NCBI RefSeq assembly: GCF_015624505.1
Contig: NZ_CP061379.1
Span: forward strand, 6,634,001 to 6,698,000
Source of the DNA: Bradyrhizobium commune
Lineage (GTDB): Bacteria; Pseudomonadota; Alphaproteobacteria; Rhizobiales; Xanthobacteraceae
Length of the DNA: 64,000 bases
Direction: 5' to 3'
Below, one piece after another: positions 49,974 to 59,374 of the stretch (its first letter is position 1; each line of letters starts with the position of its first letter). The notes under the pieces were generated by a model. It was given only the letters and a program-made list of their open reading frames with translations, ran no database searches and was not told where the DNA came from. Both the position numbers and the translations under genes were made by a program.

Positions 49974-50068
49974 CGACCCCCGCCCGATTCAACCCCAGCG
50001 TTTGCGAGTGGAATTTACCATCGGCGCGTACTGGATGGAAGGCCGCGGGTGCGCGGTTTTCAGCGCCT

Positions 50069-50305
50069 CTACAGCTTGCCCTGCCCGTTCACCTGGCTCT
50101 GCTGTTGCTGCTGCTTGTCCTGCTCGTTGGCGCGGTGGCGGCCGTAGAGGCAGCCGGCGGCCGCTCCTAGCACGCCGTGATGGCCGGCATAGTGGCCGGC
50201 GACGCCGCCGACGATGGCGCCCTTGATGCAGCCTTTTGCGTTGGCGGCGGGGGCGGCGGCAAGCATGAGCAGCGTGGCGGCGATAGCGATGAGCGGGGAT
50301 TTCAT
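50069..50305 (-). CDS. Small glycine-zipper secreted protein
   Basis: A 78-residue protein with signal peptide MKSPLIAIAATLLMLAAAPA (cut at NAK-GC), a GAIVGGVAGHYAGHHGVLG glycine-zipper region, one cysteine in AGCLYG and a Gln-rich tail. Glycine zippers usually form membrane-associated helices; location is probably the cell envelope. Function unknown. Confidence 0.72.
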   Translation of the reverse strand: MKSPLIAIAATLLMLAAAPAANAKGCIKGAIVGGVAGHYAGHHGVLGAAAGCLYGRHRANEQDKQQQQQSQVNGQGKL

Positions 50306-50586
50306 GGACCGATGTCTCCGGATGCAATGTCGGCATCTCAACGGGCATGGGCCGGTCCGGGTTCCTGTGCCCGGCGCCCCGGCCATTGCGCGAATTTCCT
50401 GCCATCGTCCCGGAGTATGGGTCCCGGCCTTCGCCGGGACGACACCGAGGTTGTGGCGCGACCTTCGCCAGGACGACACCGGAGTGGCGCGCGCTCGCGC
50501 GTCGCTATCAGCCCCTGTTGAACCTCCTTCCCCGGTCGCCAGACCCACTTCCTGGGCGTTGTCCGCGCCGGCTGGGGTCTGGGCCG

Positions 50587-50865
50587 ATGAGAGTCGCGTT
50601 GCTTGCAATGTTGGGGCTGTTTTTGGGCGCGCTCAGCGGGGCTGCGCTCGGCATCGGGGCCGGGCTCGCCTGGGTCGAGATCGCACAGACCACGAGCTTC
50701 GAGGGCTATAGCGGCACGCTGGTGTTCTTCACCTTCCTGCCGCTGGGAGCCGCCATCGGCGGCATTGGCGGATCGCTGCTGTTCGGGATGCTGGCGATGC
50801 GTGACGACGCCATCGCGATCGAGCGCAAACCGGTAGCGGAGCGGGCGCGCGGCCACGGCCGATAG
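50587..50865 (+). CDS. Small membrane protein
   Basis: A 92-residue protein with two membrane segments (VALLAMLGLFLGALSGAALG and LGAAIGGIGGSLLFGMLAM) and a short basic tail. The region just upstream (50395-50480) carries GCCGGGACGAC-type repeats. Function unknown. Confidence 0.6.
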   Translation: MRVALLAMLGLFLGALSGAALGIGAGLAWVEIAQTTSFEGYSGTLVFFTFLPLGAAIGGIGGSLLFGMLAMRDDAIAIERKPVAERARGHGR

Positions 50866-51060
50866 AACCCACGTAGGATTACGGGGTTCTATTGTAAATC
50901 TCACATTCCGCGCTCACTTGTGCATTGCAAAAACGTGAATTGCGTTTTTCCCGGAAACCCCTATTTGTTCGTACACGAATGAATTGAGCAGCTCCCCGGC
51001 GCCTACTGTGCATGGGGTTGTTTTTCGTTTTTCTGCAAGCCAGCTTCGGATCGACCCAAA

Positions 51061-51501
51061 ATGACAGAGCACAGCCTCTGGCGTTTCTCGCGTGCGTTGC
51101 ACCGCGCGATCAACGACCGGCAGTTCGCGGACATCGAGGCCCTGATCGACGAGGACGTCGAGTGGGCGATCTATGGCCCGATCGACATGTTTCCGTTCCT
51201 TGGCGCGCGCCAGGGCAAGGCGGCCGTGCTCCAGGTCATCCGTCAGCTCGCCGACAATTTCCACGTCCGCCGTTTCGAGCGCGAGAGCATCATGCTCGGC
51301 GTCGATCAGGCCTCCTCGATGCTGCGCTATTCGCTCACGGCGCTCGATTCCGACAAGCCGATCAGCTTGCGGGTGGCGCAGTTCGCCCAGTTCAGGGCGG
51401 ACCGGCTGATCAGCATGCGCGTGCTGATCGACACCTTCGATCTGGTCGAGCAGGCACTCGGCCGCGCCATTCATCTGCCGAAGATGACCGGCGTCGGCTG
51501 A
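51061..51501 (+). CDS. SnoaL/NTF2-like protein
   Basis: A 146-residue protein with the SnoaL-like fold pattern: FSRALHRAINDRQFADIEAL, EDVEWAIYGPIDMFPFLG and RVAQFAQFRADRLISMRVL. It resembles polyketide-cyclase-like or ketosteroid isomerase-like proteins with an unknown substrate. The ATG has only a weak ribosome site. Confidence 0.8.
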   Translation: MTEHSLWRFSRALHRAINDRQFADIEALIDEDVEWAIYGPIDMFPFLGARQGKAAVLQVIRQLADNFHVRRFERESIMLGVDQASSMLRYSLTALDSDKPISLRVAQFAQFRADRLISMRVLIDTFDLVEQALGRAIHLPKMTGVG

Positions 51502-51708
51502 GGGGGACGCCAACGGGCCCCGCAATCCGGGACCGATGAATGAAGCACCCGTGACGTCCTGGCCTCCAGCCCCGCCGGATGCCGTCGTGGAGACGCTCGT
51601 TCATCGGGCGCGCGCCTGTCGCGCGGCCCGTTGGTTCGTTATTTCATGCCACAATTTCGCAACGAAACTTCCGCATCCTCTGCGCGAACTGGGCTCGCGG
51701 GCAAGGCA

Positions 51709-52629
51709 ATGCAATTCTCGACAGGTTTTCGCTGGACCAGGCTGCCGGTGCTGGCGGCCGCGTTCATTTTCGGCGCGGCGGTGACGGCCTCGGCGCAGAT
51801 CATTCCGCCCTTCTCCCCCGCCCCCTCCGCGACCACGCCTGACGATGACGCCGAGGCCGCCGAGACGCCGGATGTCAACGACCCCGACGTGCTCAAGGGG
51901 ATCGACGTCGACAAGCTCGACTGGAGCCAGCTCGCGATCGATGCCGGCACGCTCAACGACATCATCGCCGCCAAGAAGCGCGCGAAGGCCGCGGCCAATA
52001 ACGGGATGAACTGGTCGTCCAACGCCAATGCCAACGGCTCCTCGGGGGTGAAGGTCAAGCAGTCTGTGTCCTCGTTCTGGGACACCCGCATCGGCGCCGA
52101 CATGACGGTGGCGAAGGAGCCGACCACGATGTCGGAGCTTCTGGCGCAGAAGGCCGCCAATGGCGGCAACCTGCCGCAATCCTCCGGCAGCGCCTGGGCC
52201 GCGGCGACGGCCCCGGGCGCGGGCCCGGTCTGGGACAAGACGGCGGTGGAAGCCCGGGTCGATCCCGGCTCTGAGCAAAGCAAGCTCGGGGCGTCGCTGA
52301 CCAAATCGGTGCCGCTGTCAGGCGATTATTCGCTGACGCTCCAGAACGGCTACAGCGTCAACCAGCAGGGCTCGACACCGCTGCCCGGTGTCGGCGGCCA
52401 CATCACGCGCAACTACGAGACCGACCAGTCCGCCAAGGTCGAGATCACCGGCACCGGCACCAGCGTCACCGCCGGCCAGACGCTGTCGACCACCGACGAC
52501 AAATGGCTGCGCAAGTTCGGCGCCGAGCAGAAGCTGTTCGACAACGTCACCGTCTCCGGCTCCGTCGGCGAGACCTCGCAGGGCGCGATCAACAAGAGCC
52601 TGTCGGCGGGCTGGAAGAAAAGCTGGTGA
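51709..52629 (+). CDS. Secreted hypothetical protein
   Basis: A 306-residue protein with a signal peptide (RLPVLAAAFIFGAAVTASA), a proline/aspartate-rich linker (about 30-60), and a Ser/Gly/Asn-rich body with repeated short strands (PLSGDYSLTLQNGYSVNQQG, AKVEITGTGTSVTAGQTLST). The beta-rich end could form an outer-membrane or surface structure. The start at 51709 places the signal peptide at the N-terminus. Function unknown. Confidence 0.68.
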   Translation: MQFSTGFRWTRLPVLAAAFIFGAAVTASAQIIPPFSPAPSATTPDDDAEAAETPDVNDPDVLKGIDVDKLDWSQLAIDAGTLNDIIAAKKRAKAAANNGMNWSSNANANGSSGVKVKQSVSSFWDTRIGADMTVAKEPTTMSELLAQKAANGGNLPQSSGSAWAAATAPGAGPVWDKTAVEARVDPGSEQSKLGASLTKSVPLSGDYSLTLQNGYSVNQQGSTPLPGVGGHITRNYETDQSAKVEITGTGTSVTAGQTLSTTDDKWLRKFGAEQKLFDNVTVSGSVGETSQGAINKSLSAGWKKSW

Positions 52630-52801
52630 ATCTTCTTTAGACTCTCGTAACCATGCGCCACGGCAAAGCCCCCGAATGGTCCGCCCTTGCCGCATCTCGG
52701 CCGCGTTGCGGTCAAAATCCGACGCCCTGATGCCAAGGCCTTACAGACGTCGTCGTGCGGGGGACACTCGCGCTGCGCTCAACGCGAACAGGGGAACAAC
52801 G

Positions 52802-53224
52802 ATGAACGCCATGCGTCCGGAAAAGACCGAGACCACCGAGACTGAGACGGTCGACACCAATCTCGCCGCCGTCACGGAAGTCGAGGCCGGCATCCGCGAT
52901 TTCGTCCGCAACGACATCGCCTATCTGCGCCGGCCGGCGGCGACCACGACCGACGCGCCGCCGCTCGATCCGAGCGCGGAAGCCACCGTCACCAACGTCA
53001 ACTCGCTGATCCAGCGCGTCGCCGGCACGTCGCTTGCCGAGATCGAGAATCTGATCTCCGAGCTCGAGAGCCTGCGCGACCTGCTCCATGCCGAGGGCCA
53101 GCGCGTCCAGCGCGAGATCTCCGGCTACGCCCAGCTCAGCCAGGCCGCGATGAAGTCGACCCGCATGATCGCCGACAATGTCGCGCAGTGGAAGCGTGCC
53201 GCCGACGGCCTACGCAACAGCTGA
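52802..53224 (+). CDS. Hypothetical coiled-coil protein
   Basis: A 140-residue protein with a Thr/Glu-rich N-terminus, then two helices with heptad character: LAEIENLISELESLRDLLHA and AQLSQAAMKSTRMIADNVAQ. The pattern of two long helices suggests a coiled-coil or granule-associated protein. The ATG at 52802 has GGGGAAC upstream. No function recognised. Confidence 0.62.
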   Translation: MNAMRPEKTETTETETVDTNLAAVTEVEAGIRDFVRNDIAYLRRPAATTTDAPPLDPSAEATVTNVNSLIQRVAGTSLAEIENLISELESLRDLLHAEGQRVQREISGYAQLSQAAMKSTRMIADNVAQWKRAADGLRNS

Positions 53225-53381
53225 TCGCTGGCAAGACGCATCACCAGCCGCCGCGTTCCGGAAGGGGCGCGGCGGTTTCGATTCGTGGGCTCTTGTGCCC
53301 CCGCCTTTGAACCCTCCGCCCCTCGCCGGCGACCAATGCCAGGCGCCCATAGCCGTTACGGCCGGGCCTGGGGACATCTTC

Positions 53382-53519
53382 ATGGAAAGCATTCGGCCCG
53401 ATAACACGGACCCGATTCCGCTGCGGCCCGCGCCGAATCAGTTCGGCACGATCATGCTGCGTTTTGTCGGATTGTTGGTGGTTGCGGTCGCGGTGCTGGC
53501 GTTCGTCTATAGCCGCTGA
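53382..53519 (+). CDS. Tiny single-pass membrane protein
   Basis: A 45-residue frame: MESIRPDNTDPIPLRPAPNQ, then one C-terminal helix (IMLRFVGLLVVAVAVLAFVY). GGGGA precedes the ATG. It lies between the coiled-coil gene and a convergent small membrane gene. Function unknown. Confidence 0.57.
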   Translation: MESIRPDNTDPIPLRPAPNQFGTIMLRFVGLLVVAVAVLAFVYSR

Positions 53520-53557
53520 GCGAGGCCGGATCCCGACCCCGCGGAGTTAACGAACTC

Positions 53558-53704
53558 TTAACGGCTGGCGTCGACCGACGAGGCTTCCAGGGTGTAGCCA
53601 CCATCGGCATAGCCCTTCACCACCATGCCGGCGATCAGCATCACAGCCAGCGTCGCGGTAGCGAAGATAAATCCGACCAGCTTGAGTGCGCCGCGGTCTG
53701 CCAT
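53558..53704 (-). CDS. Tiny single-pass membrane protein
   Basis: A 48-residue frame: MADRGALKLVGFIFATATLA, then VMLIAGMVVKGYADGGYTLE. One N-terminal membrane helix. It ends convergently with 53382. The ATG at 53704 has an AGGGAACGAGG-like region upstream. Function unknown. Confidence 0.57.
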   Translation of the reverse strand: MADRGALKLVGFIFATATLAVMLIAGMVVKGYADGGYTLEASSVDASR

Positions 53705-53903
53705 GGTCCTCGTTCCCTGTCCTCTACCCACTTCGTTCAAATAGACAGCGACAGGTTCATAATTGGTTAGCAACTCGATGGTTCCGCCAGCTCCGTTGCG
53801 GGCCAGCCATCTCGCCAAGGCTTATGGCAGCAGCCCCGAATCGCGTCCATAGCGCGCGGGCAACACTCGCGCGCTCTTTTCAGCTGTTCATCCTGGAACG
53901 GAT

Positions 53904-54386
53904 CTAACCGACCTTCGTCCGCATCGGCACGAAGGCGCTCGCGGTGATGGAGTAGACCTCCTCGCCGCGCTGGTTGGCGCCGGTGGTGCGGGCGGTCAGG
54001 ATGCCCCAGCCGGGGCGCGAGCCGGAGGCGCGCTTGTCGACGACCACATTGGCGTAAGAGATGGTGTCGCCGGCGAGCACCGGCCTGATCCAGCGCAGGT
54101 CGCGAAAGCCCGGCGACGGGCCCCACACCGCGACCTCCTCGCCGCGCGCGATGGCCTCCTTCATCAGGCGCTGGCCGTCCGCGACCAGAAGACTCATGCA
54201 GGCCGAGCCGACATGCCAGCCGGAGGCGGCGAGCCCGCCGAACAGCGAGTTCTTGCCTTCCTCCTCGTCGAGGTGAAAGCGCTGAGGATCGAATTTGGCG
54301 GCGAAGGTCTTGATGGACTCCGCCGTGAAATCGTAGGCGCCGATCTCGCGGCGATGGCCGATCTCGATGTCTTCGAAGAACCGCAT
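53904..54386 (-). CDS. MaoC-like dehydratase
   Basis: A 160-residue hotdog-fold protein of the MaoC/(R)-hydratase type: ESIKTFAAKFDPQRFHLDEE, SLFGGLAASGWHVGSACMSL. The D-x-x-x-x-H pattern (DPQRFH) is the catalytic dyad of (R)-specific enoyl-CoA hydratases. It probably hydrates enoyl-CoA in fatty-acid or PHA metabolism. Its start overlaps the stop of the second MaoC gene (ATGA), so both work together, perhaps as a heterodimer. Confidence 0.87.
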   Translation of the reverse strand: MRFFEDIEIGHRREIGAYDFTAESIKTFAAKFDPQRFHLDEEEGKNSLFGGLAASGWHVGSACMSLLVADGQRLMKEAIARGEEVAVWGPSPGFRDLRWIRPVLAGDTISYANVVVDKRASGSRPGWGILTARTTGANQRGEEVYSITASAFVPMRTKVG

Positions 54387-54838
54387 CAGACCGCTCCCTC
54401 GCGCCGCTTGATCAGGATCGGCGAGGTCATCTCGCACAGCGCCTCACCCTTGGCGTTGCGCATGGTGCATTTGAACTTGACGATGCCGAGCTCGGGCCGG
54501 CTCTTCGAGGTGCGGGCCTCCACGACATCGACGTCGAGCATGAGATCGTCGCCGGGTCGCAAGGGCGAGAGCCAGCGCACCTCATCGACACCGGGCGAGC
54601 CGAGCGAAGCGGCGCGGGTAATGAAACCGTCGGCCATCATCCGCATCATCAGCGAGCAGAGATGCCAGCCCGAGCCGGACAGGCCGCGCAGCATGCTTTT
54701 GCCAGCGGCCTCCTCGTCGAGATGCATCGGCTGCGGATCGAACTCGGCGGCGAAGGCCAAAATCTCGTCGCGAGTGACATGGCGCGGGCCGAACGTTCCA
54801 TACCGGCCGGTCGGGAAATCTTCGAAGGTCAGGGTCAT
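54386..54838 (-). CDS. MaoC-like dehydratase, paired subunit
   Basis: A 150-residue hotdog protein similar to its neighbour: EILAFAAEFDPQPMHLDEEA, SMLRGLSGSGWHLCSLMMRM. The catalytic dyad DPQPMH is present, so both copies could be active. The two genes are coupled by an ATGA overlap, with this one first. Its role with the partner is inferred from coupling. Confidence 0.86.
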   Translation of the reverse strand: MTLTFEDFPTGRYGTFGPRHVTRDEILAFAAEFDPQPMHLDEEAAGKSMLRGLSGSGWHLCSLMMRMMADGFITRAASLGSPGVDEVRWLSPLRPGDDLMLDVDVVEARTSKSRPELGIVKFKCTMRNAKGEALCEMTSPILIKRREGAV

Positions 54839-54999
54839 CTTGGCAATGCTTTGCGGGACGGACAGATTGTGGCCGCACTTTGCGGCAATCTCAACCCGCC
54901 GGCCCGCATGGCTCGTGCTACATTCGGCGAGTCGGGCCGGTACCTGCCTCATCGTCAGATCGACGCGGGCCACTGGCGCGATTTGCCCGGGGGAGAGAG

Positions 55000-55296
55000 A
55001 TGTTTTCATTCAGCGATCTGTTTCAGTGGGACCGCTTCATCACGCCGACGATCATCAAGACCTTCTACTGGCTGGTGATCGGCGTGATCTGCCTGTTCGG
55101 CCTCTCCGGAATCTTCGCTGGCCTCACCGCGATGGCGATCAGCCCGTTCGCCGGCTTCCTGATCGTGCTGGAGTCGATCGCCGGCGTCGTCGTCGGAATC
55201 GTGTTCTCGCGCATCGCCGCGGAATTGATCCTGATCGTGTTCCGCATCAACGAGCATCTCGGCGCGATCAGGGATCAGGGCGGCGGGGTGCGGTGA
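55000..55296 (+). CDS. DUF4282 membrane protein
   Basis: A 98-residue protein: FSDLFQWDRFITPTIIKTFY, two membrane helices (WLVIGVICLFGLSGIFAGL, GFLIVLESIAGVVVGIVFS) and the conserved RIAAELILIVFRINEHL end. DUF4282 proteins are small membrane proteins of unknown role. GGGAGAGAG precedes the ATG at 55000. It is divergent from the MaoC pair. Confidence 0.85.
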   Translation: MFSFSDLFQWDRFITPTIIKTFYWLVIGVICLFGLSGIFAGLTAMAISPFAGFLIVLESIAGVVVGIVFSRIAAELILIVFRINEHLGAIRDQGGGVR

Positions 55297-55312
55297 CACC
55301 GGCGCAGGTGTC

Positions 55313-55398
55313 GAGGGTGGGTTAGCGTAGCGTAACCCACCTCTTCTGCTTCCGCGGATGCAAACAGCGGTGAGTTACGCTCCGCTAACCCACCCTAC
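55313..55398. repeat. GGGTGGGTTAGCG palindromic repeat
   Basis: GAGGGTGGGTTAGCG and CGCTAACCCACCCT form inverted ends, with an internal GCGTAACCCACC/GGTGAGTTACGC pair. It shares the GGGTGGGTTAG arm with the repeat at 23200-23315. Confidence 0.8.
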
Positions 55399-55412
55399 GA
55401 AGCCCGCAAGCC

Positions 55413-56510
55413 CTACGTATTAAACCGGAAATGCATCACGTCGCCATCGGCGACGACGTAGTCCTTGCCTTCGAGGCGCAGCTTGCCGGCATCGCGGGCG
55501 CCGGCTTCGCCGTTCAGCGCGACGTAGTCGTCATAGGCGATGGTCTCGGCGCGGATAAAGCCCTTTTCGAAATCGGTGTGGATCACGCCGGCCGCGCCAG
55601 GTGCCTTGGTGCCGCGATGGATGGTCCACGCGCGCGCCTCCTTCGGACCCACCGTAAAGTAGGTGATGAGCTGGAGCAGCGAATAGCCGGCGCGGATCAG
55701 GCGGTCGAGGCCGGCTTCTTCGAGGCCGAGCGTTTCCAGGAAGTCGGTACGCTCCTCACGCGAGATCGTCGCGATCTCGGATTCGATCTTTGCGGAGATG
55801 ACGACGGCAACGGCGTCCTCTTTCGCGGCCTGCTCCTCGACCGCCTTGGAGAAGGCATTGCCGGCGGCGGCCGAGCTCTCCTCGACGTTGCAGACATAGA
55901 GCACAGGCTTCGACGACAGCAGCCCGAGCATCGAGAAGGCGCGCTCCTCCTCGGCCTTGCGCTCGACCAGGCGCGCGGGCTTGCCCTCGCGCAGCAGCAC
56001 CAGCGTGCGGTTGACGAGGTCGAGCTGCTCCTTGGCGTCCTTGTCGTTGCCCTTGGCCTTCTTGGTGAGGTTGTCGACCCGTTTCTCGAGGCTGTCGAGA
56101 TCGGCCAGCATCAGCTCGGTCTCGATGGTCTCGATGTCGGCGAGCGGGGCGATCTTACCCTCGACATGGGTGATGTCGGAATCCTCAAAGCAGCGCACGA
56201 CATGCGCGATGGCGTCGACCTCGCGGATGTTGGCCAGAAACTGGTTGCCGAGGCCTTCGCCCTTGGAGGCGCCGCGCACGAGGCCGGCGATGTCGACGAA
56301 TGTCAGCCGGGTCGGAATGATCTGCGCCGATTTCGCGATCGCCGACAGCTTGTCGAGCCGCGGATCGGGCACCGCGACCTCGCCGACATTCGGCTCGATG
56401 GTGCAGAACGGATAGTTCGCAGCCTGCGCCGCGGCCGTCTCGGTCAGCGCGTTGAACAAGGTCGACTTGCCGACATTGGGCAACCCGACAATCCCGCATT
56501 TGAATCCCAT
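55413..56510 (-). CDS. ychF: Redox-regulated ATPase YchF
   Basis: A 365-residue Obg-family P-loop protein. G1 is [14 protein letters not shown], the G3 DIAGLV ([16 protein letters not shown]), and it ends in a TGS domain ([13 protein letters not shown]). YchF prefers ATP over GTP and binds ribosomes. It is followed by pth at 15 bases, the usual rhizobial order. Confidence 0.95.
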   Translation of the reverse strand: MGFKCGIVGLPNVGKSTLFNALTETAAAQAANYPFCTIEPNVGEVAVPDPRLDKLSAIAKSAQIIPTRLTFVDIAGLVRGASKGEGLGNQFLANIREVDAIAHVVRCFEDSDITHVEGKIAPLADIETIETELMLADLDSLEKRVDNLTKKAKGNDKDAKEQLDLVNRTLVLLREGKPARLVERKAEEERAFSMLGLLSSKPVLYVCNVEESSAAAGNAFSKAVEEQAAKEDAVAVVISAKIESEIATISREERTDFLETLGLEEAGLDRLIRAGYSLLQLITYFTVGPKEARAWTIHRGTKAPGAAGVIHTDFEKGFIRAETIAYDDYVALNGEAGARDAGKLRLEGKDYVVADGDVMHFRFNT

Positions 56511-56525
56511 AGTGTCCTCTGAGTC

Positions 56526-57140
56526 TTAAGTAGGCGGGCGGCGATTACCGCGCTTGCCGAAGCCTGCAGCCTGCAGGGCGATGTGCACTTTGTTCTGAAA
56601 ACTTGAGTCTTGATTGCGTATCAGCAGCCCAACATTCTCTGTGACCGAATTGATCATTGGTCTCAACCATTCCATATCTAAGGGCGTGAAATCGCCAAGG
56701 ACGTATCCTTCAACTTGGCTTTTATGGATTGGTCGTCCGACTCCAATGCGGACACGCCGATAATCTGGACCGATTTTTTCGGTGATTGAGCCGAGACCGT
56801 TGTGTCCCGCGTCAGTACCGTCAGCCTTGACACGAAATCCGCCCGGAGGGAGTTCGATTTCATCGTGAAATACGGATAGGTCAGATCGGTGCAGCTTATA
56901 AAAGCTCAGCACACTCAACACTGCGTATCCCGAAGCGTTCATATAGGTCGAAGGCTTGAGAAGCATGATAGGCTCGCCGTCGATCACGCCGGTGGCTAAC
57001 TCGCCCTCGAAGCGGGGATGCTTGCGCCACGGATTGAAATGATAGCGCTCTGCTATCGCGTCGACGATAATAAATCCGACATTATGTCGGTTGAGCCGAT
57101 ACTGCGCGCCGGGATTGCCGAGCCCAACAAAGAGTCGCAT
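56526..57140 (-). CDS. pth: Peptidyl-tRNA hydrolase
   Basis: A 204-residue enzyme that releases tRNA from stalled peptidyl-tRNA. The start FVGLGNPGAQYRLNRHNVGF contains the active histidine region, and KPSTYMNASGYAV and FHDEIELPPGGFRVKADG follow the family. It lies between rplY and ychF on the same strand. Confidence 0.95.
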   Translation of the reverse strand: MRLFVGLGNPGAQYRLNRHNVGFIIVDAIAERYHFNPWRKHPRFEGELATGVIDGEPIMLLKPSTYMNASGYAVLSVLSFYKLHRSDLSVFHDEIELPPGGFRVKADGTDAGHNGLGSITEKIGPDYRRVRIGVGRPIHKSQVEGYVLGDFTPLDMEWLRPMINSVTENVGLLIRNQDSSFQNKVHIALQAAGFGKRGNRRPPT

Positions 57141-57157
57141 GACGCGGCGCGCCCCTG

Positions 57158-57190
57158 GCTCGGCGCGCGATCAAGGATCGCGCGCCGAGC
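57158..57190. terminator. Long GC-rich hairpin after rplY
   Basis: GCTCGGCGCGCGATC and GATCGCGCGCCGAGC form a 15-bp perfect stem around AAG, directly after the rplY stop on the minus strand. No T-tract follows, so it may be a processing or attenuation hairpin rather than a classical terminator. Confidence 0.6.
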
Positions 57191-57201
57191 TCTTTGAGAG
57201 A

Positions 57202-57936
57202 TTACTTCTTCTTGTCGCCGCCGGCGGGAGCCTTGGCAGCAGCAGCAGCCGGAGCCGCAGCGCCCGCGGCCGGAGCCGCCGCACCTGCCGCCGGAGCAGC
57301 GGCCGCACCAGCCGCCGGAGCCGCGCCACCGGCAGCAGCCGCAGCTGCGGCCTTCTGCTCTTCGGCGTATCCGGACGGCGGCACGATGGTGACGAGGGTC
57401 GCGTCCTCGCGGGTCAGCGCCTTGACGCCGGCCGGCAGCTTGACGTCCGACAGATGGAGCGAGTGACCGATTTCCAGCGAACCGACATCGGCCTCGATGT
57501 ATTGCGGAATGTTCTCGGCGCCACATTCGAGCTCGATCGCGTGCGCGACGATGTTGACGGTGCCGCCGCGCTTCACGCCGGGCGAGCCTTCCGCCTTCAC
57601 GACATGCAAGGGAACGCTGATGCGGATGGTGGCGCCTTCACCGAGGCGCATGAAGTCGACGTGGATCGGGAAGTCCTTGACCGGATCAAGGTGGTAGTCG
57701 CGCGGAATCACGCGGTGCGTCTTGCCGTCGAGTTCGACGTCGACCAGCGTGGTCAGGAACCGACCGGCGAGGATGCGCTGGCGCAGTTCGCGATCGTCAA
57801 CCGAGATCGGGAGCGGGGGCTGGTTGTTACCATAGATCACTCCGGGCACTCTCCCGGCGCGACGCTCAGCCCGGGCGGCCCCCTTGCCGCTCTTCGGACG
57901 TGCGGTCGCCTTCAATTCCTTGACGGTCGTCGCCAT
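57202..57936 (-). CDS. rplY: 50S ribosomal protein L25 (CTC family)
   Basis: A 244-residue long-form L25: the N-terminal 5S rRNA-binding domain (ATTVKELKATARPKSGKGAA, GVIYGNNQPPLPISVDDREL), the C-terminal TL5/CTC domain (NIPQYIEADVGSLEIGHSLH) and an unusual end of repeated AAPAAGA-type Ala/Pro/Gly units before GGDKKK. The repeats are coded by slippage-prone DNA at about 57230-57350. The ATG at 57936 follows a weak ribosome site. Confidence 0.93.
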   Translation of the reverse strand: MATTVKELKATARPKSGKGAARAERRAGRVPGVIYGNNQPPLPISVDDRELRQRILAGRFLTTLVDVELDGKTHRVIPRDYHLDPVKDFPIHVDFMRLGEGATIRISVPLHVVKAEGSPGVKRGGTVNIVAHAIELECGAENIPQYIEADVGSLEIGHSLHLSDVKLPAGVKALTREDATLVTIVPPSGYAEEQKAAAAAAAGGAAPAAGAAAAPAAGAAAPAAGAAAPAAAAAKAPAGGDKKK

Positions 57937-58113
57937 AACGTTAAGTCCTTGTTTTTGCAAAAGTTAATGGGCCGCAACGCGGCCCATGGCATAGTCCACA
58001 GCAAGCCTCCAGGGGTGCGGGGGCCGCGGACGTGGCGGGCTTTTACCCGGAAGACGCGGAAATGACAAGGAAATGCGGGGATTTTTTGCGGGGACCGGTG
58101 CCGCCCGGAACCC

Positions 58114-58200
58114 CGTCATGGCCGGGCTTGTCCCGGCCATCCACGTGTCGCCATCCTTGAAGATTAGGCGTGGATGCCCGGGACAAGCCCGGGCACGACG
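58114..58200. repeat. GCCGGGCTTGTCCCGG palindromic repeat
   Basis: CGTCATGGCCGGGCTTGTCCCGG and CCGGGACAAGCCCGGGCACGACG form inverted ends of a hairpin-like repeat in the 255-base gap between rplY and ubiK. Confidence 0.8.
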
Positions 58201-58215
58201 ACCTTAAGGCTGCCA

Positions 58216-58467
58216 TCACCCGCCGAGCTTGGCCTCCAGCGCCGCGATCCGCGCCTTCAGCGTCTCGTTCTCCTCGCGCGCCAGGCGGGCCATGTCCTTG
58301 ACCGCCTCGAACTCCTCGCGCTTGACGAGGTCCATATCGCGCAGGAATTTCTCGGCCTGCGTCCGCATCACCGTGTCGAACTCGCGCTTGACACCTTGGG
58401 CCGCGCCGGCGGCGTCGTTCATCATGCGGCCGATCTCGTCGAAAAACCGGTTGGTGGTCTGGGTCAT
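58216..58467 (-). CDS. ubiK: Ubiquinone accessory factor UbiK-like (BMFP)
   Basis: An 83-residue protein with an amphipathic N-terminal helix (RFFDEIGRMMNDAAGAAQGV) and a C-terminal coiled coil (VKREEFEAVKDMARLAREEN to LKARIAALEAKLGG), the BMFP/UbiK plan. UbiK aids ubiquinone biosynthesis, probably at membranes. The ATG at 58467 is preceded by a GGAGG-like site. Longer frames to 58683 are shadows. Confidence 0.85.
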   Translation of the reverse strand: MTQTTNRFFDEIGRMMNDAAGAAQGVKREFDTVMRTQAEKFLRDMDLVKREEFEAVKDMARLAREENETLKARIAALEAKLGG

Positions 58468-58627
58468 GTCGGCCTCCGATAAACTTTGCGCGAACTCGCA
58501 GGAGACAATGGCAATCCGCGGAGCCCGGTTCAAGGGCCGAGGCGCGGTATCCTTGTCATGCCCCGGTTTCCTTGCAATCGTATTCAACGTCCCTGCATAA
58601 CAAGAATCACAAGGCGGAACGCAAGAC

Positions 58628-59359
58628 ATGATCGAGCAGCAGATCGCTATTCCCACCAAGGACGGCCACACCGCGACCTTCATCGCTCATCCCGAGCGCG
58701 GCGGACCGTTCCCGGTCATCCTGTTCTACATGGATGCGCCGGCGATCCGTGAAGAGCTGCGCGATATGGCGCGCCGGCTCGCGACATCGGGCTATTATGT
58801 GATGCTGCCGAACCTCTATTACCGCTCCGGCGTGATGGAGCTCGGCGCGCTGCCGGCCGATCCGAATGCGCCGGAGCGCAAGCGCATGTTCGCGCTGATG
58901 GGCTCACTCACGATTGCCATGATCATGGACGACACCAGGGCGCTGCTCACCTATGCCGAAGGCCAGACGGCCGCGAACACAGAGATCGTCGGCACCGTCG
59001 GCTATTGCATGAGTGGCCGCTACGCGATGAATGCCGCCACGCATTTCCCCGATCGCGTCAAGGCCGCCGCCTCGGTCTACGGCACACAGCTTGCGACCGA
59101 CCAGAACGACAGCCCGCATCTCGCCGCCGGCAAGACCAAAGCCGAGCTCTATTTCGCCTGTGCGGAGAGCGACATCTACGCACCGCCGGAGGTGATCGCG
59201 AAAGTCGCCGACAGCATGAAGAACGCCAACGCCGAGGTCGAGATCTATCCCGGCACGCATCACGGCTTCGCCTTCCCCAAGCGTCCGGTCTACGACCGCG
59301 ACGCCGCCGAGCGGCATTGGGAGCGGCTGCTCGCGCTCTATCGCCGCAACCTCGTCTAG
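58628..59359 (+). CDS. Dienelactone hydrolase family protein
   Basis: A 243-residue alpha/beta hydrolase of the dienelactone hydrolase type: the nucleophile cysteine lies in TVGYCMSGRYAMNAA, the aspartate in ESDIYAPPEVI and the histidine in GTHHGFAFPKRPVYDR. It hydrolyses ester or lactone bonds; the substrate is unknown. It is followed closely by lgt on the same strand. Confidence 0.92.
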   Translation: MIEQQIAIPTKDGHTATFIAHPERGGPFPVILFYMDAPAIREELRDMARRLATSGYYVMLPNLYYRSGVMELGALPADPNAPERKRMFALMGSLTIAMIMDDTRALLTYAEGQTAANTEIVGTVGYCMSGRYAMNAATHFPDRVKAAASVYGTQLATDQNDSPHLAAGKTKAELYFACAESDIYAPPEVIAKVADSMKNANAEVEIYPGTHHGFAFPKRPVYDRDAAERHWERLLALYRRNLV

Positions 59360-59374
59360 ACCTTCGAAGGCGCG

